Below are positions 40,901 through 52,900 of a stretch of 64,000 nt of DNA, one piece after another. The translations under genes were made by a program, and so were the position numbers. The notes under the pieces were generated by a model. The model was given only the letters and a program-made list of their open reading frames with translations. It had not been told where the DNA came from and ran no database searches. How positions within the stretch are numbered: position 1 is the stretch's first letter; each line of letters begins with the position of its first letter. Source of the stretch: Siphonodentalium dalli (Eukaryota; Mollusca; Scaphopoda; Gadilida; Siphonodentaliidae); NCBI GenBank assembly GCA_032622095.1, contig CP136063.1, forward strand, positions 118,132,723 through 118,196,722, given 5' to 3'.

Positions 40901-43900
40901 CCGAGACCTGTAGTGTCAGTGTTCGTATCACAGGCGAATGCAGACATGTCAACAGGCCCCATATTGCCCGATATTGCGGATGCAGTAAACATTTGCTGCG
41001 AAATGTTTGATGGCACTGAAGCGTCAACGGAAGATGCGCATGAATGCTGCACAACATTGTCTGATGGCACTGAAGCATGAAGAGATGTCTGAGGTGAAGG
41101 TACTGAAGCATTCTCTGGCTGGTAATTGGATGGTGTGTCCGGATGCACGACTTGATGTTGCTGATCGGGCATCCGAGCACAGTTCATTTGATATAACTTA
41201 GCCAGCTCCGGCTTTTTTAAAGAATCGGGGACACATATGTTAATGTCCTTGAGACTACGTCTCAAACGTGCCACAGTCCAATTTTTTGTGTTAGAGTCAT
41301 CCCATATATGGTTGGAATTGATGGGTGCAGTTGTGTGTTGCTGGCCAGCAACGCTCGCTGCCGACGTCCTGGATGGCCGGGAAACCATCGGCACCGCGCG
41401 TTGCCTATTTTTGGTGGCACTTTTGATCCGGCCCATCGCGCCTTGTTACCTGTAAGTCTTAGGAAAAAACTCTTTCACCGATCCTAATTACAGTTTCAGC
41501 TTTGCTGCGTATTAAGGAAGTAAATATTTTTAATATTCCAGTTATTCACGCAGAAGAAACACAAGCACGCTGGGCGAGTTGCACAGTCCAAAGCTCTTGC
41601 CATAGAAGGTTGACGCTCTGTGAGCATCAACTCAATGAGCCGGCACATTTCGCCTTCGGAAAGGGAGTACCACGTTGGTATCCCAAAGAAAAGTTTCACA
41701 AACGGCATCAACAGAGCCACGCCGGGCATCGGATTGTTTGAAAGAAAGGATTCCATAGCAGGAAGAATATAGCTATAACTAAGAAACTATTTGCTTATTA
41801 GCCCGCAGAATATAAGTATAAACAGCCCGCATAATATAAAAACCACGCAGTAATAACATGAATTGCTTGGCCGTGCTTGCATCGACCGCAGAGTCGGGAT
41901 AGACAATGACGCGGTGATCGATACAAACTAATCTCGGGCTTGCCACTTTCCGAATTCCTAGCGTTCTGATTGGCTAATAGTGAGGGACTGAATACTATAA
42001 TTTATTGTCATTGGTAGAATTGAGCAGACAAAGACTTGAACAATCGCGGGAACTTGTCGGCAGTGAATAATTCTAGCACACCGATTTTCTTTAAATGAAT
42101 ATTTATATTTAGCTATGAAGACGTCATCGGAATATATCGCGATATAAAAATAGATTCGGTTAAACCTGGTTTATATTTAACCCGCGGATGCTGACGTTGG
42201 AATATTCAATGATCTATCGTAGATTTGATCGGTTCTTACGGTATGGTTTCAACTGTTCCGCTTGCTATTAATATGCAAATACTTGGTGTGTACTAGACTT
42301 GTTGAATGCACGCTAAGATTAAAGCCAATCGGAAGCGCTGGAGGGGCTCTCAAACTATGAGAAATAGCAGGCCATTTCTCACCAACCTATAGGCTGGTCC
42401 CAGGTGCTCTCGATATTACCAGTTGAATAAACAGGTTCCTGGTCAGAAACAGTGAATGTCCCAAAACAAATAAAACCATCAGCAACACTCACTTCTATCA
42501 AACTATGTGATTGTGTTATACGTCAGCTGTAGGATTCTAACATGATTTCCTTTCAGTGTGGAAGGGCAGCTACAGTTGGAAAATGTCATGAATGTGGTCA
42601 AAATATTGGAGGTAACAATTACCATCTGCAGCCTGGGAACGAGCTACATGATCTGTAAGTTTCTCTCAATATCAACAATGTCTACATCATAACTTTGACT
42701 TAAATATTCAATTTCAAGCTTCAATAAGTTCAGATATTGTGAGCAGGTTTTCAATGGCATGTGTTTATCTTGATGAAATAACTGGAAAGCCCCAACCACA
42801 ATATTTTTTGAGGTAACTATTTGATTCTTTGACACTTTCAACTTGCAGAGTAATAATTGTTGTCCCACAATCTCAGTGTGCGGGGGGGGGGGATGGAAGA
42901 AGTACAAATTACTGGTGAGATCTGATGACTGATGGCTCTTAAAATTATTTTGTACCATGGCCTCTGAGTCTAATATATAAAGTTCAGGAAGGAGAGACGA
43001 CATCTTTAAGAATAAAATTGAATCATCTGACTTGATTAACTTCAGTGTGGACAACACAATGACAGGACATATATTGGGTCCCGCAACAAGCCGCAGTAAA
43101 GATGCTGTGCCTGAGAGGAAGCTTACCTCAAGCTGCTGTACCGTGGTGAGAATGTTGACTCATATGACTATGCTGCTCGGAGCGAATGAAAATCTACAGG
43201 TGAGTTGTTGCTTGAAAAAGGATCAATAGAAATAAGCATTGTCCACTTGCATTTGCTTCCGAAATACTTTGGTTGTCCAGATAATAACTAAAGAAATAAA
43301 TGAAAGAATTTCTTGTGATTTGTTATGTGGTTCAGGTATCAGACATCTGGGGGGGGGGGGGGGGGGCTATTGCTTAATTTAACCCTTTGATTACTGAATA
43401 CATTCTCGTATTCAGTTCAGATGTCTGAGGATTAGCTTGATAATTGGCAGTATTTGTGATTCCCATTCATTTATTTGTTGTAATGTTAAAATTGTAAGTT
43501 CAACAAATTTCTACTAATTATATCTGAATATCCTTACAACTAAATTAACCCTTTCATGATGGGAGCTGCGCTGGTGCAGCATTAATGATCCTGTGCCAGT
43601 GCATTCTCTCACATATGTGATTCTCCCATAGGGAGCCTCTCATATATAACAAAATGCACTGGCTTACACGGTCAAGGTAAATATAAAAGCTGTACAAATG
43701 TAGAATATATAAAGACTAATCCAATGTATACATTCAGAACTGAAAAGCAGAATCTATGCCACCAACAACATGTTAATCAAACCTGAGGTTATACAAGCTC
43801 ATTAAAATTGTTGACATTGTGATCACCCTCACAGAAATCTCAGTTCCTACCAGCTGAAAATTAGCTGGAAAGTGTCATTTTGAAATAAGTGTGCCAAAGT

Positions 43901-46900
43901 ACCTTTTTCCAACCAAAAACAACTAAAGCACCTCAAAAAATGAAAGTCCCCCTTTATGTAATACCACCTGTATCCTATACAATTAAAATTACAAGTTTTA
44001 TATACCTATCTACTATTTTTATAATTTTAAAGCTGTACTGACTTCGAACGCCTTCCGTAACTTTAAATATTGTAAATGTTTCTAGTGAGGAGATTTTTGT
44101 CAAATATCACTCAAGATAAAATCTTGTGAATTTCCAGCAAGCAAGCCAGCTCATCAAGCCTAATGTTGATCCAGCGGGAGTGGAGAAGTTTATTTTTGAA
44201 CATATGTGTCATGATCTGGAGCTCCTGAGGCGCTGTCTTGGTCATAATTTGGATGACATCTTTATCCTTCTGCACCATGTATGTGAGGTTTTGAGTGATG
44301 ATGCCTCAGGTGAGAAATTATATGCTGTATCCAAGCTAATTCTAAACATAGAGAGCACAATATTGAAGATGGTTGAATGTAATACTTCACTCACCCTGAG
44401 GATCACTTATCACGCCCACTTATGTATTCTTTTATAATCACAAACGATGTTTGTGGGCGATCTAGAAATGGGATTCATCAGTATATAACTCAGTCCGTCC
44501 GCTCATGGGTTATCGGATCTCGATGAAATTCGGTACGCAGGTTTGGCACCAGGAGGGCTTTCAAAAGAAGGTTCACTGACATTGTTCGCATTTTCCATTA
44601 TGTTATTCCCCTGTCTGAAAATGTTGGATTTCCGTCCGTCCGCTCATATATCTCAGCCAGGGGTTATTTGATTCTGTTGAAATTTAGTATGGAGTTTGGC
44701 ATCAAGAGGGCTTTCAAAAGATGTTTAAGTTATGTTGTTTGCATTTTCTGTTCAAGAGTTATCCCTCTTTGTTCATCTGAAAATGTTAAATTATTGTCTG
44801 TCTGCTCAGATATCTTTTTTAATTTGGTGTCCTTCCTGCCCATGTTTCAATTGGTGCCATGGGGGTATGCCAGCACCCGAAGTGCCAGTTCTTGTTTTGT
44901 GCCTGGTTATGGCCCTTAGAGTGAAAAATACATCCTTGGCTCTCTGTATTTCAGTCATCATATGTGATTATATGTATGATCTTTAGTTCTCTCATGGGGA
45001 CACAGTATCCATGCAACATGTTTGCTCATTCATTAACCCTTTGAGTGCCAGGGTCCGATCTCATCGGCCCTAAACCTACAAAATAAGTCTGTTAAAGATA
45101 TAAGAATAAATTATTAAAATTGTAAAAAAAACAATAAAAAATTGTTAGGCCAATGCATTCTCTTATATATGCGAGTCGACCTAGGTCGCATCGAATATAT
45201 AAGAGAATGCATTGGCACAGGGTATATGGGTTAATACAAAAATCAACCTGGCACTCAAAGTGTTAAACCCTCACATTTCATTGAAAATAGGGGTTATACT
45301 GGATTTACTGTGTCAGTCTGTTTGTCTTACCGTTTGTCCGGCCATCTCTCTGGGCATATATCTCGGCCTTGAACTATCGTATCTTAATAAAAATTTGGTA
45401 TGGATGTTAGCTATCATGACTGCTTTCAAAATGACTTTGTTCACATTTTCTGTTCTAGAGTTATCCTTCTTTATTTATCTGAAATTGTGTTTTTGTTTTG
45501 TCTATCTGGACAGATATCTCAACCATGGGTTATCCGATCTCAATGAAATTTGGTATGGCAGTTCACCATCATGACTGCTTTCAAAAGAAGGGAATCTGGC
45601 TTTGTCCATATTTTCCATTCTAGAGTTATCCTTTTTTATTCCAAACTCATGGCCCTTAGAGTGAAAAATATATCTGTCCCTGTATCTGTGATATTATATC
45701 AGATGTGATTGATCTTCAGTATAATTATGAAACACAATGTACTGAATGATATCCACTTGAAACAGGTTTTTTCCAGTTTTGTTTTCTAATATTTTCCAGA
45801 ATTAGGACATTAAATACATTCACCACAACGTATACATAATGTACATTGTAACCGTTAATCTCTATATATCAAATGAAACCCCTATAATATCAATTAAAAA
45901 TCCATTAGATATTTTCTTATCTCTCACTAGTGAGTAATCGCCGAGTGCTTTCCGGGAATACTTGGCATCGGGCCAAATAAATTACCAAGCAGATTAGATT
46001 AATATTATTCACCATAAGGTGTCTGACCTGTTCATGCCCTCTGGATATTGAGTCCTTAGTTGGATGATCCAGTTTTGTATTGTTTCGCCGACATCGAGTA
46101 TTGATTGTTCTCGATGTCTGAGTCAGTGTGTGAGGTTAGTGACACGATGTGAGAGGTAGTTGTGTTTACTGACTAGCTGTTTGTGAGCATTTGATGTATC
46201 CTTAATGTGTTTATGGATTCTTGATGCAAGAGTTTAAAAATATAGTTGGTGGGGGTTTATTTTTTTTATAAACTGTTTGTTGAGCGCTAATGTCAAGTGT
46301 TTGATGTTTATGTCCTGTCAGGTTTCTGAGGGGTGTACCACTAAGTTATTGGCCAGTATTAGTACTATTTAGAAAAGCCATGATTGACACCAATACCAGA
46401 CGTTGGAAAATGATTGCTTTGTTTATTAAAGTTCAATTATTCTCTCAACTTCGTTGCGCTAATGAAAATAGGCACAAAAACAAAGAGGCAAATTGGGGGA
46501 CAATGTTTCGTCGCAAGGCAGAGTGTGCAATTCTGTTGTATATGGTTGTGAAGCGTCTCAGCTAACGCCATGAATGTATGCATTTTACATGCATTTTTCA
46601 GCTTCTTTTAAAGATGTTGATTTGTTAAAAAGGCTTAAAGCTCTAGTTTTTTCATGTGATATACAAGTTCTTCAACTTGTTATGTTGGGATATAAGATTT
46701 TATGAAACTCGGTTGATAAAATCTTTTATCCCAACATAACTTGTTTGAGATCCTCTATATCTTAGACCAGATTAAGATATCCTTCGATATCTGTATTAAA
46801 TAATTAATACACCTCACTGAAAAGCCATCTTTGCAGGTGATATGCACTGCATTTGTAACAATTGGTGTTATGTTTAAATTATAACAACTCATAAAGGATG

Positions 46901-49900
46901 TTTATGAGATATCATAAATTTTCTAGTGCTGATTGTATGTTACCAAGTTTTATATATAACAACTATTTATATACTATTTTTTATTCTCAGTGCAAACAAG
47001 TTGGCAAAATAAGGAGAGTAGAAGGCACTGGGAGAATTTGATGAACACCATTTTGACTCCTGTTCTGCAGGTAATATTATTTATTTGTTTTATACAGCGC
47101 TTAACCCTTTACCCAACAGTAATATGATTAATGTCATTACCTCCAGCCAACAGAACTTTCTGGTGACGTCAAAGTTTTTGGGGAAAAACATGTATTATTA
47201 CTAAATGTTATGTGGCTCTTGATTTATGAAATTATGTTCATCTGTATGGATGGGGACTGAGAGTAAAAAAAAATTCAGAGTTGTGAATCCCCCTCCCCAA
47301 GCATGATAGTATGGTGAATATTTAGTAGGTTTTATATTTATATTTTATAACAATAAATGTAATAAACAAACAAAAGGTAAGTTTTGTTTTATCAACAGAT
47401 CAATGTGACTTTCAGTTTCAATTTCTCTGTCGGAAAACCATATCACGAAATTGGGTGATTTATTAATGTTTTAAGCAATGGCTATGTGGTGAAATTAAAC
47501 ATAAAATCATCAAGTGGCCTATCAACTCTTGGATAGTTACGTGTAAATTCAGTTACAATTGGCTGCATTATTAGTCCAAACTAGTCAACATTGTGCCATC
47601 GATTACAACGCAATTGTTTTTTTGTTTACTTCAATTTGGCGCACCGGTTTTTGACCTTGATATTGCAGTCAATACATTCGCACCGCACATATCTTGTGCA
47701 ATTAATAAATTAAACAATTCTTTCGTGCCCACATTGTATCTTACGATCGAGAAAAGTGCTTTCTCTTAGTGAAATTTTGAGCAATCATATTCAAAATAAA
47801 ATGACAAGAGAGTGCCGATAAGTAATTCGCGGTAAATGCAGCACTATTCGGAATTGATTTGCGCACTTTCAATTTAAAAATAGCCGCGTTTGTCTCGTGA
47901 ACTCTTGTGTTCAAATAAAAGTAACTAATGTTATACAATGTCATTTCTTTGATTTTTCACGTCATGATATGGCCAATTTACTTGAGTATTTGGCAGTGTT
48001 AATGCGTGGAGAATAATAATTTTATTAATCAAACGAGAGAACAAAACAGCCGATCGATGCACATTTGTGCTTTACAGTATTTGATCATTGTTGCGCTGAC
48101 GTCGGCAAGGTTCCGAGATGTTTTCATCGTCATTAGCTGATCAATAAGTTCAATGGCAACACACGATAAATGGTCAATTGATACTAACACTAAATCTAAG
48201 ATATATTATGTTTGAATTTGCAATGAATGTCATTTATTTATTACCGAATGGCTAATAGTTATAGCCATGATAAATTGCAGTCCCCATTGTGCGCCCCAAT
48301 TTCCAACCACACGTGTTTACTGTAGGTACATATTTTTTGCGCACGTCATCAGTGGGGGTTTCTTGACGGGAGTTTTTTTTAAATAAACCATTTGGATTGA
48401 ATTATGTGTCCATTCCTTTGTATATTTTTCGATTATAGTGTGGAGAATATACTCAAGATTATGTATTTGTCAATGCGCTTTAACAACATAATTTATTTGG
48501 GTACTAATCCAGGCAATCCCCGTGCCCACAACATTGGGCTGAATTGGCGTGACGTTGGGACGTGTAACTGAAGAGAAAATCGAAAATGTTGTCAAACTTT
48601 CCGATCAAAACTTTATTGAATTCTCAAAATTGCTCACTCAGTGTATTAAAATTAAATATTATTCATATGATCTTGTGATGAATGAGGGAAAAAATCAAAT
48701 CAAATGACAGTTTTATTTGAGAACATTTCTAGGGCCAAAAGAGTTAGAACAACATGGCGTCCTTATTAACACCAACACTGCAACAGCGCAGGTGTCTTGG
48801 AGTTGACTCGGAACTGTATTTGCTTCGCTGGTCAAATCATGATATTGGTATTTTTTAATTCAGTTGCATATTATTAATAGCTCAAAAACATAAAGAAGTC
48901 AAATAAATATTCTATTAGAAATAAAAATAAAGTTTGTAAATAAAAATCTGTAGAATAAAACTATATTAGATGGCTGTACACAGATCACAATTGCGAGTAC
49001 ATTGATTTAGTCGTTTTATTACAATTTTATTATGAAATGTCGATTAAATTGTACAAAATCTACCACAAAACCCAACAAAAACATAAATATTAATAATGTA
49101 ACATCCATGTTATTGTTTACATTAAAAATAAGATCATTTTGTTGTGTTATAATGCAATATTTTTGTTGTAAACTATGACCGAAAAAAATCCAAAAACTCC
49201 GGGCGCTCTGGGGCTTTCTGGACGTTACACGGCCGGGCGCTCTGGGGCTCTCTGAACGCTAAAGGGTTAATCAAACCTCATGAATAATACCTACGTTGAA
49301 CAAGTTTATTTGCTCAGCACATTTGTTAACCTGAGCGGAGTGTTTCACTTCAACCTAAGGAAATGTCATTAGACACCATTCACATAATGAGCTACAGTAA
49401 TGCCCTAAGTAATCGACTCTTTAACCACAGCAGAATAATGGGTAACTTTTCAGGATTTAATCGGAAATATGGCTTGTTGCCATTCATTGGAAATCTCTCG
49501 CGAGAGCTTTCCGATGAATGGCAACAAGCCATATTTCCGACTAAATCCTGAAAAGTTACCCATAATTCTGCTGTGGTTAAGGGGTCGATTATTTAGAGCA
49601 TTACTGTACTACTGATATGAATTACGAATACTATACCACTAGAATTTGTGTTCTTTCTATCATTTGCTGTTTTGCCATATCCATAGTTATGAGTACAATC
49701 TCTGTTCCTCATTGTGGCAGTTTACTCTAAGATTTTATCTTTAACTCTTTCACCACGGCTGCTCGCAAAAGTGGGCAGGATGTAAATTATGTTCACCCCG
49801 GCGCCTGCAGAGTGCAATTTTCGGGAATAATACAACATTTCCAGGGATATACAAATGATTTTATTGTTAACAACTTGTATATCCCTTGGATGATGTTTGC

Positions 49901-52900
49901 TATCAATACCAAGTGATTGGTGTGTACGCATACCTAACATGTATCAACATTAATATATTTTCCAGGCCTAAATATAGACAGCACCTGTATGACATCACAA
50001 TTGCTATTTTGGGGTTTCCTAAAGATCATTGACGCAATATATACTGCCGACATGTGTGGTGTTTTGAGTCACATTTCAATTTGGTTTATTATTGTTTATC
50101 ACAAACGCATACCGATAACATTATAATTAAGCTTATGAAATATAGACAATGATGTTTACCTTTCTAACGATGTTTTATTTGTGGTATCCTCTATTGTCTC
50201 CTCTTATTGACACCATATTACGAAAATGACCATACCACAACAAAGTGACTTCAATAATAATAGTTGCGCATGCAAGTTATAAACATGACATCGACATTCA
50301 TAATCATTTTGACCCGATCAGGACATTGGCAGTTGTTTTATTTGGAATGTTACTCATAATTCCTCAGCATAACGCCAAGAAATTCATGAGGACCTAAAAT
50401 TGCTAAATGTGGGAAAATAATTATATTTCGACCAAATAACATCTTTTTTGGGCTGAAGGTAGTACCGGTATTGAAGCAATACATCAGGGACACATAATTT
50501 CAAGCTGCAAATCCAGGATTCTGGGACATCTATATCTGGGTATTCAGGGATGAAAGAGTTAAATTGTGATCAGCGTGTCGCCCTAATTTCTATCTCTAAG
50601 GCCAAAAACAAAATGGGTTTTGATTCTCGGGAAATTTTTTTTGAGAATCGATGAGGGAGCGAGGGTTTTATTTTTATTTTTTATTTTTGTTATGGGGATA
50701 ATGCCCATAGTTAGCATGGGTTATTATACCTTCCCAGGTTAAGGAAATCTAAGGAGAACATTGTTTTGATATAAACTAATGTATTCCACTATAAAGAGTG
50801 ACCAATTATCACATTATACTACCCGTACATCATATATATATTGTTGGTATATTTGTTATATGTATGTACCTTCTTATAGTATATATCTATTTATATCAGA
50901 CCTGTTTACTTTCATAATTGGAAATAGGGAGATTTGTCCTCAGAAATAGGGAGATTTAGTGAAAAATAGGGAGATTTTTTTCATTGTCAGTAACATGGAA
51001 AACACTTCATATTTTTTATTTAAATGTCATAGACTGTTTGTTGCTACTGTTTGTTGCATTTTTTTTAGTTTGCTTCTGCCACACCTCAGTTACATGTTTC
51101 TTGATTTTCTGCATTCAAAGGCACACCCTTTCGGTAGTATTCACAGTTTAGTACATCTATGATCTATGCACAATTAACGGCCTTGACACTGACTACCGAG
51201 TGTCTCTAATTTCTAAAATCACTGAATCATTGGGAATAAAATTACGATTTTTCGGTTATGGATCACGCTTTATTTCCAACAAGTCAAAATACAACGATTA
51301 AAAATATATTTGCCCACTATAAAATGGTGCTCTCGGATAATTTTGTCGCCAAATATATTCAGTAACATGGGTGAATTTAAACTTAATTAAAGAGAATACG
51401 CATGGACAGATTTGTTTGAGATCCGTTCGATTCTCGTTCTCTGTTATAAAACACGGAATACAACAAAGACGGAAACTGAACTAAAACAATCAAAGTTTAA
51501 ATCGGGATTATACATTTTATATCTATCTATATACTTTAATATTTATCCATCTATACTATAGTAACTATACACGCTAGCCATAAAAACTAATATTTATCCA
51601 TCTATACTATAGTAACTATACATGCTAGCCATAAAAACTTCAAATACTATTAAATTAAACCAGCATACACATCGCCAATACGCACCATATTTCTTTCCGG
51701 TTTGCATTCCCGAAATTGGAAATCATTATTGTTTACAGCACGGAAACACATTTGACTTAATAAACTTGTGGTTTGGGCGGCTTGTGGTGACAATATACCT
51801 GGTAGTTATCGTTGCCTAGTGTCTGTTGTTAAATACCAACACATACACCATTGTATATCTATCATATTCGATGTTTGAAACATAACTAATTTCTCTTTTC
51901 TAGTTTCCCATTTTCGTGTTATCATTTGACAGCATCGGTCAATTTGAAAATCGTAATAAAATGCTTCAACACGGGCCTTTTTTCCAGATGCGGCTATGCC
52001 CGAGAATCAAAACCCTTTTTTTTGTTGGCCTAAGTGACAATCAAATAATTTGTCTTCGTGAAACACGTTAATCTTATGAAACACAAATCGTTGAGCTTGA
52101 CAATGGATAGACACTCTTCACTGTAACCAGGACCTGTTGTCAGCAATGAAGTCAATAATCACAACAGACAGAACCACATCACCTTGCTGCGAATGGCAAG
52201 AAGCTTGAATGGCAGTATGGCATAATTTTCTCACAAACCGACTTGTAATCAATGGACTGTCCGAAATATTCCAACTACTATTAGCTATTCGTAATTCATA
52301 TCAGTAGTAGTTCATTATGCAAATATTGTCGATTACTTAACAGATTGAGGAAGAATAGTAGATACCAAACTTGGCTACATGTGTGGAAAAATAGAAGTAT
52401 CCATTGGTATAGGCTACCAAATATGGAACGAATTGTGCACTTCATGATTATCTGCATGTCTAAACAAAATTTGACATTAATTTAATTGTTATTCTAGGAT
52501 GTTGGGACCATCCTCCAACAGAAAAACGAAGTCATGCTGAACGACCAAAGACTGGGTAATTTTGCTTATGTACCACTGATCTATTATAAACACTCAGCTG
52601 GCTGTTCCTATTATATTATAAGTTTTTCTGGTTGTTTATTCAGGTTACATGGTGTGAAATTGACAGATTGGAGTGATAGGTTTCAAGCCATCAGTATCAC
52701 ACCATGTTATCATCAATTAACCACAGTAATGTATATGTTTGGACAACAGTTCTCGTCATTCATGGCCATTTTATTTTTGTGTCAATGAGTGATCATCGGC
52801 ACATGATGTTGCGCAATGTAAGTAAATTGCTGTGTGAGTGTGTGTTTTTAATTTGCATCTCGAGACGTCAATATGGGATTCATTTGGCGTCTTTTTATTC

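Larger units (their letters stand above)
35199..42385 (-). mobile_element. Tyrosine-recombinase retrotransposon (DIRS-order, Ngaro/PAT-like), nearly complete
   Basis: A 7,187-bp element within the ligase intron, on the opposite strand. Order on the minus strand is terminal repeat, gag, RT-RNase H, tyrosine recombinase, 1.5 kb non-coding, terminal repeat. The recombinase replaces a DDE integrase. No target duplication is visible (left flank ...ggtggctt, right flank cctatagg...), as expected for YR integration. I see no methyltransferase or hydrolase domain. The repeats are direct and unsplit, unlike the inverted repeats of DIRS1 or the split repeats described for Ngaro and PAT. A MITE at 36006 is nested inside. 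It carries one frame break in RT, so this copy is probably not autonomous. Confidence 0.9.

Noticed and set aside
40097-41455. Plus-strand ORFs opposite gag
   Set aside because: Shadows of the Gag frame, with no motif of their own.
34969-42400. Short inverted match flanking the retrotransposon ('ggaccagcctagagg' and 'cctataggctggtcc')
   Set aside because: About 14 of 15 bases, but 215 bp from the left border; probably chance or an older host repeat, not element ends.
47105-49266. Autonomous piggyBac transposon
   Set aside because: TTAA flanks and CCC ends fit, but no transposase coding sequence is visible.
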